From positions 1-34,010 of the forward strand of contig JAFPZP010000063.1 in the NCBI GenBank assembly GCA_017417215.1: a stretch of 34,010 nt of DNA, given 5' to 3'. Each line of letters starts with the position of its first letter. Within the stretch, counting starts at the first letter, position 1. Below, one piece after another: positions 25,386-32,176 of the stretch. The DNA comes from Candidatus Rifleibacteriota bacterium. GTDB lineage: Bacteria; Muiribacteriota; Ozemobacteria; Ozemobacterales; Ozemobacteraceae. Made by a program: the position numbers and the translations under genes. The notes beneath the pieces are model-generated. The model ran no database searches, was not told the DNA's origin, and saw nothing but the letters and a program-made list of their open reading frames with translations.

Positions 25386-26758
25386 TGTTTTTTTTTCTTA
25401 TCTTGTAAAAGAACAGATAATTTTTCGAGGTCTTTTAATTCCTGTTCAGAGCGTTTATTAGCGGTTTTCTTTTCAGCGCTTTTTTTTGCTGTTTTGTTGC
25501 CTTTCTTTGGAGTAGCAGCAACAATTTTTTCTGCTACCTTCTTAGCTTCTTTCTTTGCTGGTTTTTCGGCTACTTTTGTAGCTTTTTCAGCTTTAGCTGG
25601 TCTACCGCGCTTTTTAGCTACGGGTTTTTCTTCGACTTTCTTGGCTGGTTTTTCTGCTACCTTTGCAGCCTTTTCAGCCTTAGAAGGTCTACCACGTTTT
25701 TTAGCTACGGGTTTTTCTTCGACTTTCTTGGCTGGTTTTTCTGCTACCTTTGCAGCCTTTTCAGCTTTAGATGGTCTACCGCGTTTTTTAGCTACGGGTT
25801 TTTCTTCGACTTTCTTAGCTGGTTTTTCTGCTACCTTTGCAGCTTTTTCAGCTTTAGCTGGTCTACCGCGCTTTTTTGCTACGGGTTTTTCTTCGACTTT
25901 CTTAGCTGGTTTTTCTGCTTCTTTTGCAGCTTTTTCAGCTTTAGAAGGTCTACCGCGCTTTTTAGCTGCGGGTTTTTCTTCAACTTTCTTGGCTGGTTTT
26001 TCTGCTACCTTTGCAGCTTTTTCAGCTTTAGATGGTCTGCCACGTTTTTTAGCTACGGGTTTTTCTTCTACTTTCTTTGCTGGTTTTTCTGCAACCTTTG
26101 CAGTTTTTTCAGCTTTCGAAGGTCTGCCACGTTTCTTTGCTACGGGTTTTTCTTCTGCTTTCTTTGTAGGTTTTTCTGCTACCTTTGCTGCTAATTCAGC
26201 TTTTGAAGGTCTACCGCGTTTTTTGGCTACAGGTTTTTCTTCAACTTTTTTTGCTGGTTTTTCTGCAGTCTTTGCTGCTAATTCAGCTTTTGAAGGTCTA
26301 CCGCGTTTTTTTGCTACGGGTTTTTCTTCTACTTTTTTTGCTGGTTTTTCTGCTACTTTTGCTGCTAGTTCAGCTTTTGAAGGTCTGCCACGTTTTTTTG
26401 CTACGGGTTTTTCTTCAACTTTTTTCGCTGGTTTTTCTGCTACTTTTGCTGCTAGTTCAGCTTTTGAAGGTCTGCCACGCTTCTTTGCTACGGGTTTTTC
26501 TTCTACTTTTTTTGCTGGTTTTTCGGCTACTTTTGCAGCTTTTTCAGCCTTAGAGGGTCTTCCGCGTTTTTTCTTATCGGTAGAAAGTGTTTTTTCAGAT
26601 TTATTTTCTTTGGGTTCTTTTTCGATTTTCAAGCCCAATAAAAGAGCTACTATCTCTTCTTTGGAAGCCTTTGCAGAATATTTAACTCCGATAATCTTTG
26701 CGAAATTAAATAATTCATCTTTGCTCATTTTTTTTAATTTATCTTCTGAAAATTTCAT
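25382..26758 (-). CDS. Repetitive AT-hook protein with N-terminal SAP/Rho_N-like domain
   Basis: 458 aa from the ATG at 26758, chosen because GGGAG lies 8 nt upstream (26766-26770); a TTG at 26773 would add five residues but lacks support. Residues about 5-42 (LKKMSKDELFNFAKIIGVKY) look like a SAP/Rho_N helix-extended-loop-helix. Then come twelve copies of a 29-residue unit beginning KKRGRPSKAE; RGRP is the AT-hook core that grips the minor groove of A+T-rich DNA. The tail is Lys/Ala-rich, like histone H1. It is expected to be an abundant DNA-binding, nucleoid-type protein. It is coupled to DUF4912 by an ATGA overlap, with branching enzyme and cyclase downstream. Confidence 0.9.
   Translation of the reverse strand: MKFSEDKLKKMSKDELFNFAKIIGVKYSAKASKEEIVALLLGLKIEKEPKENKSEKTLSTDKKKRGRPSKAEKAAKVAEKPAKKVEEKPVAKKRGRPSKAELAAKVAEKPAKKVEEKPVAKKRGRPSKAELAAKVAEKPAKKVEEKPVAKKRGRPSKAELAAKTAEKPAKKVEEKPVAKKRGRPSKAELAAKVAEKPTKKAEEKPVAKKRGRPSKAEKTAKVAEKPAKKVEEKPVAKKRGRPSKAEKAAKVAEKPAKKVEEKPAAKKRGRPSKAEKAAKEAEKPAKKVEEKPVAKKRGRPAKAEKAAKVAEKPAKKVEEKPVAKKRGRPSKAEKAAKVAEKPAKKVEEKPVAKKRGRPSKAEKAAKVAEKPAKKVEEKPVAKKRGRPAKAEKATKVAEKPAKKEAKKVAEKIVAATPKKGNKTAKKSAEKKTANKRSEQELKDLEKLSVLLQDKKKKQ
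25550..26572 (-). repeat. In-frame 87-bp tandem repeat encoding 12 AT-hooks
   Basis: The first and twelfth RGRP codon blocks (26566 and 25609) are exactly 957 bp apart, 11 units of 87 bp with no indel. The last unit is partial. Copies differ mainly at third codon positions and at a few residues (Ser/Ala after RGRP, Lys/Leu, Val/Thr/Glu), so the amino-acid unit is conserved more than the DNA. Confidence 0.95.
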
Positions 26759-26792
26759 TATTAAAGCTCCCAAAAACTATTTATCAATAATT

Positions 26793-26798
26793 ATTATA
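26793..26798 (-). promoter_or_regulatory. Possible -10 box for the AT-hook operon
   Basis: TATAAT on the minus strand, about 35 nt before the AT-hook ATG. No good -35 lies at the right distance (best is near TGGTAA), and the whole stretch is A+T-rich, so this could be chance. It would give the AT-hook/DUF4912/GH57/cyclase genes their own promoter. Confidence 0.3.
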
Positions 26799-26851
26799 TT
26801 TTTAATGTACACATTTTACCATAAAAATAAAAAAAAATAATATATTTTTTT

Positions 26852-26980
26852 TTATTTTTCTTCTTCCTTTGTAAATTGTTCTAATAGCTTATTTAACAAG
26901 GCTGGTAAAAATATAAAAAATAAATAATAATGCAATGCCATAAATAAACCGAATAAGTATCCAAACATCTGATAAAACAT
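26852..26980 (-). CDS. Small hydrophobic membrane protein (42 aa)
   Basis: Short ORF starting MFYQMFGYLFGLFMALHYYL with one long aromatic-rich hydrophobic helix (about residues 3-32) and a charged C-terminal tail (FTKEEEK). GGAG lies 8 nt before the ATG, in the 19-nt gap after the upstream TPR gene's stop, so it fits the operon exactly. A single-pass membrane peptide is the likely form. I do not recognise a family. The strong ribosome binding site and operon spacing are the main reasons to believe it is real. Confidence 0.7.
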   Translation of the reverse strand: MFYQMFGYLFGLFMALHYYLFFIFLPALLNKLLEQFTKEEEK

Positions 26981-26999
26981 TGGTTTATCTCCTATTTAT

Positions 27000-28142
27000 T
27001 CATTCGTATTTATGCTCGATTTTAACCAAAACTCTTACACTGGAAAAAAGAGGTACACCCTGTTTCCCACCAGTATAAGAATCATCTATATAAGCCTTAG
27101 TAAGACTTACATCTGAAAAAGATACATAATATTTATATTTAGATGTTTCAAAAGAAAGAATATTATTTTCCATACCATCAGAAGCAGAAAATAAATAATC
27201 TTTTTTTTCTGAACCTTTACCTAATGTTATTGAAAACCACTCAAAACGATTATTAGGAATACCATCTCTTTCATTAAATGCTTTAAGAGAAAAACCACCT
27301 TTTTCAACATCTCTTGTAACAGAGCCAGTATTGCTAAATTCAAAAGTTTCTTGGAAAATAAGAGTATTTTCGTTAGAAACTACTTCAGAAATAGCATTAT
27401 GAGGCTTGGCAGTTTCTAAATAAGAAGTTTTTTTAGTATTAAAATTATCAAGCTTAGCTTCAGCTTGAGTAGCTTCATCTGAGTCCGGATAAATAATTAT
27501 AATCTGTTGAAGAGTTTCGACTGACTTTTCTATATCACCACGTAGTTCTAGCATTGTAGCAAGTTTTAAAAGTCTGTCCGGTTCTTTATCTTTGGTTTCA
27601 GAAAGATAAGTTAAATATTTAACTGCATCTTCAATTAATCCATGCTCATTTTTTTCCATTAAAGTAGGCATTAAACGCAAACTTGCCAAATAATCATCAA
27701 TAGCTGCTCTGATATTTCTTTTTTTATAATATTCCATAGCAGAATTAAAAAGTCTGGTAGCTTCTTCCGTCTGAGCCATTTCCGGAAGATGTTCCAGTTT
27801 CATATAAGCTCTACTTTGTAATATATCAGGTAGTTTGCCGCTTTTCATAGCAAGCTTATAATGATAGGTTGCAAATTCATAACGACGAACAGCCTCTAAA
27901 CATTCACCTATTCTAAAATGAAGCTTAGCAGATATTTCATCGTTGCTAGTCATTCCTAAGCCTTCATAATAAAAAACAAGAGCTTCTCGGTAATCATTTT
28001 TTCTAAAAAGATCTTCAGCCCTTATTAAGCACTTATTAATTGTATAAGGGGGTGTTATTTTTTCTGTATTCTGAGCTAAAACAGCATCAGAACATACTAA
28101 TACAGAAGTTAATAAAGCATATAATACTAGCTTTTTATTCAT
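27000..28142 (-). CDS. Exported TPR protein with C-terminal beta domain
   Basis: 380 aa. Residues 1-23 form a signal peptide (KKLVLYALLTSVLVC...AVLA, cleavage likely before QNTEK); the Cys in it lacks a proper lipobox. TPR-like helices span about 33-235 (AEDLFRKNDYREALVFYYEGL, AMEYYKKRNIRAAIDDYLASL, LELRGDIEKSVETLQQIIIIYPD). From about 255 to the end the chain is beta-rich and unrecognised. It is expected in the periplasm. A small membrane ORF follows 19 nt downstream, so the two may form an envelope pair. No clear Shine-Dalgarno; GGATGGG is the nearest. Confidence 0.85.
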   Translation of the reverse strand: MNKKLVLYALLTSVLVCSDAVLAQNTEKITPPYTINKCLIRAEDLFRKNDYREALVFYYEGLGMTSNDEISAKLHFRIGECLEAVRRYEFATYHYKLAMKSGKLPDILQSRAYMKLEHLPEMAQTEEATRLFNSAMEYYKKRNIRAAIDDYLASLRLMPTLMEKNEHGLIEDAVKYLTYLSETKDKEPDRLLKLATMLELRGDIEKSVETLQQIIIIYPDSDEATQAEAKLDNFNTKKTSYLETAKPHNAISEVVSNENTLIFQETFEFSNTGSVTRDVEKGGFSLKAFNERDGIPNNRFEWFSITLGKGSEKKDYLFSASDGMENNILSFETSKYKYYVSFSDVSLTKAYIDDSYTGGKQGVPLFSSVRVLVKIEHKYE

Positions 28143-28171
28143 TTAACCCATCCATACCTTTTAACTAATCT

Positions 28172-28272
28172 AAAATCCCCCAGTCTACTTTGTAGACATC
28201 CCCCTTTAAGAAAGGGGGTATTTTTTTATTCTTCGTAGACATCCCCTTTAAAAAAGGGGGTATTTTTTTATT
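28172..28272 (+). terminator. Tandem terminator-like repeat (family copy B)
   Basis: GTCTAC-TTT-GTAGAC (28183-28197) followed by a CCCCCTTT/AAAGGGGG hairpin (28200-28218) and a T-run, then a second, truncated unit 43 bp on: TTCGTAGAC at 28232 with a CCCCTTT/AAAGGGG hairpin (28243-28259) and again a T-run. The T-runs make both good terminators on the plus strand, antisense to the flanking minus-strand genes. The unit matches copies at 24571 and 29954. Confidence 0.8.
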
Positions 28273-28319
28273 CTACATTAACAAGCTTTTTTATTATTCA
28301 AGTCGTAATTCCTAATTTT

Positions 28320-29459
28320 TTAAAATCCACCAGTGAAATTATTAGGAACAACAGAACGAATAATAAGGTCGTTATTCTTAGTATTAGGTACTGTTTCAAG
28401 CAACAAGTATTTTGTCTTTCCTTTTTGAATGTCTTTTCTTATTTCTTTTAATAAAGGAATTACATTCAAATCACCGCTTTGGAAAAGTCCCAGATTATAA
28501 AGGTTGTTCTTGTTTGCATCTACATAAGCAAAATAAGCATCATTATAGCGAATAAGAACCTGTTCGGCATAATGGGTATCTTTATCTTCCAAACCCTTTT
28601 TATAATCTTTTTCAGCTCTAAGCATTTCCTTAAGAGCCTTTTCCATTTCTTCGTGACGGTTATTCCATTTATCTAATCCCTGAATTAACTGTTGGAACAT
28701 TACAACACTGATATATTCTGTGTTCTGTTTATAAACTTCAACAATATCGTCACATTCAAGAAGAGCTATACCTAAGTTATAAGCTAAGCCCACGCCAAAT
28801 TCCTTAGCCATTTTCTTGAATACAGGAGCAGAAATACCACCGTTACGAAGCAGAACTTTCATTTCGTGCTTTTTAGCAGCATCGCAAATTACTTTCAAAG
28901 CCTTTTTAAATTGAGTTTCTGCCAAAGGATCAATAAATTCACCAGGCTGAGAAACTGGAACAATTATGTTTTTTACACCATATTTTGCCCCAAGTTCTAT
29001 TATAGGAAGACAATCTTCAACCTTTAACTGAGAATAAATAGGATTACCCTTTAGAGCGTTAGGAATAGCCAAATAACAGGGTCTGAAATGAACCAGTTTT
29101 TCTGGTCTTTGGTAGATTTTCCTTTTCCCTCTGATTTTTTCATCTTCTTTTTTAGTATTAGATTGATTTAAAGCAGGAGGAACGGAATAAGCTTTTCCTA
29201 TATATTCAGGTAAAGTCAAAATTGCTTCAATACCAAGTTCCTGAGTTTTTTCAAGCATTTTTTCAAATGCTTCGGAATTATTTTTCAGACCAGGGTCGTT
29301 AACTCTGATATCTATGAAGTTCATTTTATCGCGCCATTTGGCCAATGAACCATTACAACTGATTGAAATAGGTGGATCTAACGGGTCTTGAGAACCACCT
29401 AAAGCCTGTTCCACATAACCGAGAAGAAAAGTTGTTTCTGTATTATTCATAATAGCCAT
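28320..29459 (-). CDS. Xylose isomerase-like TIM-barrel protein, probably inactive
   Basis: The order of strands and helices looks like the sugar-phosphate isomerase/epimerase (AP endonuclease 2) TIM barrel: NFIDIRVND, LGIEAILTLPE, VKNIIVPVSQPGEF, MKVLLRNGG, VGLAYNLGIALL, YISVVMFQQ, TKYLLLETVP. The usual metal ligands are replaced. LLRNGG (203-208) stands where ENH is common, N228 stands in the DTGH position, and VVMFQQ stands where HxKD is common; only E355 remains. A charged helical insert (about 265-325) separates the last two strands. No signal peptide. It is most likely a non-catalytic binding or structural protein; the fold assignment itself is by eye. Confidence 0.72.
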   Translation of the reverse strand: MAIMNNTETTFLLGYVEQALGGSQDPLDPPISISCNGSLAKWRDKMNFIDIRVNDPGLKNNSEAFEKMLEKTQELGIEAILTLPEYIGKAYSVPPALNQSNTKKEDEKIRGKRKIYQRPEKLVHFRPCYLAIPNALKGNPIYSQLKVEDCLPIIELGAKYGVKNIIVPVSQPGEFIDPLAETQFKKALKVICDAAKKHEMKVLLRNGGISAPVFKKMAKEFGVGLAYNLGIALLECDDIVEVYKQNTEYISVVMFQQLIQGLDKWNNRHEEMEKALKEMLRAEKDYKKGLEDKDTHYAEQVLIRYNDAYFAYVDANKNNLYNLGLFQSGDLNVIPLLKEIRKDIQKGKTKYLLLETVPNTKNNDLIIRSVVPNNFTGGF

Positions 29460-29602
29460 AATCTACCATATTGGAGCAATCTAAGCAATAACATTGTTTT
29501 TGCAAAAATTCTAAAAAAATAAAAAAAAGTACTAAAGTATGAAGAGAAAGTTTCCGATACCTATTAAAGAAAAGCGAAAAATAGGCTAAGGAGGCAATTA
29601 TT

Positions 29603-29776
29603 ATGCAGCTTAATCAGGAAGAAGCTTACTACGTTCTCACAAATCTCGATGTATTCGTAAACAGATTCGAAAGAGCAACTCATAAAAAAGTTACTCCAGG
29701 CGCTTTACAGATTATTCATGAAATTCTGACAGAAGCATCTTTCCCAGAAGGTGTGAACTCTAAAAATCTGAACTAA
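29603..29776 (+). CDS. Small protein of unknown function (57 aa)
   Basis: ORF beginning MQLNQEEAYYVLTNLDVFVN and ending NSKNLN, preceded by AAGGAGG (29588-29594) at 8 nt, the best Shine-Dalgarno in the window together with that of uppP. The composition is that of a soluble, folded helical peptide, not low-complexity sequence. It stands alone on the plus strand, divergent from the TIM-barrel gene. A CCTATT/AATAGG stem lies just upstream. Its transcript would run into the cloverleaf element and the copy C terminator. I do not recognise a family. Confidence 0.75.
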   Translation: MQLNQEEAYYVLTNLDVFVNRFERATHKKVTPGALQIIHEILTEASFPEGVNSKNLN

Positions 29777-29812
29777 GATAAAAAAAGAGATTAGAGCAAT
29801 AGAGATGAGGGG

Positions 29813-29941
29813 AAAGACCCCCTCAGTCACTTCGTGACAGCTCCCCCAACAGCTTCGCTTTTGGGGAGCATCGAGAGAGAAGAAGATCTGCCCCCACTTT
29901 AGGTGGGGGAAGTGGTTCCGAAGGAACCGAAAGGGGTCTTT
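29813..29941 (+). ncRNA. Five-stem cloverleaf structured element
   Basis: An outer 9-bp stem AAAGACCCC/GGGGTCTTT (29813-29821 with 29933-29941) encloses four hairpins: GTCAC-TTC-GTGAC (29826-29838), GCTCCCC/GGGGAGC (29840-29869) with inner AGC-TTC-GCT, CCCCCAC/GTGGGGG (29891-29909), and GGTTCC-GAA-GGAACC (29914-29928). All are perfect in their cores. Similar blocks are, from memory, dispersed in gut Clostridia genomes. Whether it acts as RNA or as a mobile DNA element is not decided; the strand is given as that of the upstream small ORF. Confidence 0.7.
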
Positions 29942-29953
29942 AATAAAAAAAAT

Positions 29954-30006
29954 AAAATCCCCCAGTCTACTTCGTAGACATCCCCCTTTAAAAAAGGGGG
30001 TCTTTT
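29954..30006 (+). terminator. Hairpin repeat with terminator (family copy C)
   Basis: AAAATCCCCC followed by GTCTAC-TTC-GTAGAC (29965-29979) and a CCCCCTTT/AAAGGGGG hairpin (29982-30000) with a short T-run. Same orientation and nearly the same sequence as copies A (24571) and B (28172). Suitable to terminate the small plus-strand transcript. Confidence 0.8.
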
Positions 30007-30022
30007 AAAGAACAGAGATGAG

Positions 30023-30104
30023 AGAAGTCTACACATTTGTCATAAAAAGTATAGCGTATGGGCTTTAGCCCTGAAAGCTATACGTTTATGACAATGGGTA
30101 GACT
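30023..30104 (-). repeat. 85-bp imperfect palindromic element, copy 2
   Basis: Reverse complement of the element at 18944-19028. It keeps AGAAGTCTAC at one end, while the other end stops at GTAGACT, having lost the last bases of the inverted end. Internal arms are preserved. It sits 17 nt after the copy C terminator repeat. Confidence 0.85.
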
Positions 30105-30133
30105 GAAAAAGACTGTGTGGAGAAATGAGAGAA

Positions 30134-30190
30134 CTCAAAAACAAAAAAAAGCTCTTAGCAAAATGCTAAGAGCTTTTTTTTGTTTTTGAG
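30134..30190. terminator. Perfect 27-bp-stem bidirectional terminator
   Basis: Arms 30134-30160 and 30164-30190 are fully complementary with an AAA loop. The core GCTCTTAGCA/TGCTAAGAGC is flanked by eight A and eight T. It begins 1 nt beyond the stop codon of the outer-membrane gene (30192) and closes the FecR/barrel operon; it also faces the plus-strand small ORF. Confidence 0.92.
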
Positions 30191-30191
30191 C

Positions 30192-32165
30192 TTAGAAAAT
30201 GTATTCTAACGAAGCATATACCTGTTTATTATATACTCTATCAGCGAAATTATATTCCATTTCCTGAGAAGCGTTATTAAATTCGCTGTAATAAGTTTTT
30301 TCTAATGTTCCATTTATAGTAAGTTTCAAATCGTCTTTCAGCCAACGATTATACTTAACTTCAGTAACAGGCTGCATACGGCCATCCCAATCAGATGGAG
30401 CCCCGCCAAGATTTCTGAATTCCAACTTTCTCCATCTCTGAGAAATCTGCCAATCATAGCATTTGCGTTTATAGAATGAGAGGTTGAAACCGCTTTGTAT
30501 ATAGCGATAATCAGCAAAATTCATGGAAATATTATCGTAACGTCTTATAAAATGTTCTGTTGTCCAAGATAATTTGTAATTATTCTTTAAATTCCAACTC
30601 AAATCAGCAACGAAATCATTTTGATCAAAATCAAGAGCTTCATTAGTGACTGAATTTCTTTGATGATAAGTGTCATCAAATTTGATTTTATAATCTTTAT
30701 TAATACTTCTTACCCAACCGATATGGATTATATTATTTTTGTGAGCATATTCCCTGGTATTTTCATCATTATATTTATAACGATAATCAGCATTTACGTA
30801 AGTTCTGTCGTCTGTTTTGATTGAAAAACCATTGAATATATCAAGTTCTGCATAACCTCTAGGTTCATCAGAAGCATAACTACGCTTAGAATAATCGGCT
30901 TTTAAATTATAGTTTACTTTATTATTTACAGGCAGTTTATAACCGAATTGAAAATAATCATCATAATAGCTGGTTCTAAAAGATATCAATGATTCATTTT
31001 CATAGATTCTGCGATCATAAGTATTCGAAATACTCAAATCTGCATTATTACCCGTAAAGTATTTAGTCATTTCGGTATATAAATTAAAGTTCTTATAATC
31101 AAGATTATCTACATTTTTATATTTTACAATATCAGATGTAAACTCAATATATTTAGTTGAATTATTATTCATCCAACTTTCTTGAGCACTAGCGATATAT
31201 TCATTGTAATCAGATCTGGAATTATTAGGATAAGCCTTGGTTTTTAATCCTAAGCTTAATTCCATATCACGGTTTTTCCAATTTTTAGCATATAAAGCTT
31301 CAAACAGATTTACGCGGTAGTTCTTATTTGAATTATCAGGATATTTAACATGCTGTAGCTTGTCTCTTAGAGTAATAGCAGAATTATCATCATTCTTTTT
31401 ATTAAAAGAAAGAGTTAGATGATTTTCTTTAACTTTTTCATTTCTTTCACGAGTTAAATACTTTTCTTCTAAGTATAACTGGCGATTATTTTCCATATCA
31501 TAAGTGAGTCTTAAACGGCCAGAAGTTAAATCATTAGGAACAGTTTCACCGACATTTTCATGTTTTTCATCAGAATCTCTGAATTCAAATTTTAAATTAC
31601 CTGTTAGTTTAACTTTTTCATTTTTCTGGTCTTCTGCACTAATAACATTTGAATATTCATCAGAAGCAGTTATTGGATTCAGTTCATAAGGAGTTTCTGC
31701 TTTTTCTGCTTCGCTGAGGTTTTCTTTTTTTTTGTCTTGTTCAGTTTCTTTAACTTCAACTTTTTCTTTTTCTTTAAAAGTATAATTGTCTGTATAGTAA
31801 TCTCTAACTTTTCTATACAAATCATCTAATCTGTTGAAGCCATCGCGAAGTTCAATCTGATCGGCAGGATTTTTAGAAAGGGTATTATTATACAAATCTT
31901 CCATCAAATCGTATCTGTCTTCAACCTTACTCATAAGGTTTTCTGCCTGAAGCAATATTTCTGATGAACTTGCGCCAGATTCGTCTTCCATTAAATTATC
32001 TTGTTTTCGTTTTAATTCCTGTAAACTTCTTAGACTGTTACTGAATTCTGGTTCATAACGTCTAAAAGCGCTTAAAGCATTCTCACTCTGTTTAGAAACA
32101 GCAAAGGCTGGTTCGGACAAAGCTAAAGCAGATAGCAACAGTATAAATATTACTTTTTTTCTCAT
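30192..32165 (-). CDS. Predicted outer-membrane beta-barrel protein
   Basis: 657 aa with a signal peptide (KKVIFILLLSALALSEPAFA, cleavage before VSKQ). A helical region at about 25-130 is followed by a charged linker to about 185. From there to the end the chain alternates hydrophobic and polar residues with many aromatic and Asn/Asp residues, as in transmembrane beta-strands, and closes with YASLEYIF, a terminal Phe typical of barrel assembly signals. It is predicted to be a porin-like or surface barrel; no substrate can be named. AAAGGA overlaps the FecR gene's TAA, so the two are translationally close. Confidence 0.8.
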   Translation of the reverse strand: MRKKVIFILLLSALALSEPAFAVSKQSENALSAFRRYEPEFSNSLRSLQELKRKQDNLMEDESGASSSEILLQAENLMSKVEDRYDLMEDLYNNTLSKNPADQIELRDGFNRLDDLYRKVRDYYTDNYTFKEKEKVEVKETEQDKKKENLSEAEKAETPYELNPITASDEYSNVISAEDQKNEKVKLTGNLKFEFRDSDEKHENVGETVPNDLTSGRLRLTYDMENNRQLYLEEKYLTRERNEKVKENHLTLSFNKKNDDNSAITLRDKLQHVKYPDNSNKNYRVNLFEALYAKNWKNRDMELSLGLKTKAYPNNSRSDYNEYIASAQESWMNNNSTKYIEFTSDIVKYKNVDNLDYKNFNLYTEMTKYFTGNNADLSISNTYDRRIYENESLISFRTSYYDDYFQFGYKLPVNNKVNYNLKADYSKRSYASDEPRGYAELDIFNGFSIKTDDRTYVNADYRYKYNDENTREYAHKNNIIHIGWVRSINKDYKIKFDDTYHQRNSVTNEALDFDQNDFVADLSWNLKNNYKLSWTTEHFIRRYDNISMNFADYRYIQSGFNLSFYKRKCYDWQISQRWRKLEFRNLGGAPSDWDGRMQPVTEVKYNRWLKDDLKLTINGTLEKTYYSEFNNASQEMEYNFADRVYNKQVYASLEYIF

Positions 32166-32176
32166 TTTATTTTCCT

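Noticed and set aside
25550-26572. Regular 87-bp repeats as a possible CRISPR array
   Set aside because: There are no spacers; the repeats are continuous, in frame and encode AT-hooks.
25494-26840. 448-codon open frame on the plus strand, antisense to the AT-hook gene
   Set aside because: It is a hydrophobic Phe/Ala/Leu repeat produced by reading Lys/Ala-rich repeat codons backwards, with no ribosome binding site. The minus frame has recognisable AT-hooks and operon coupling.
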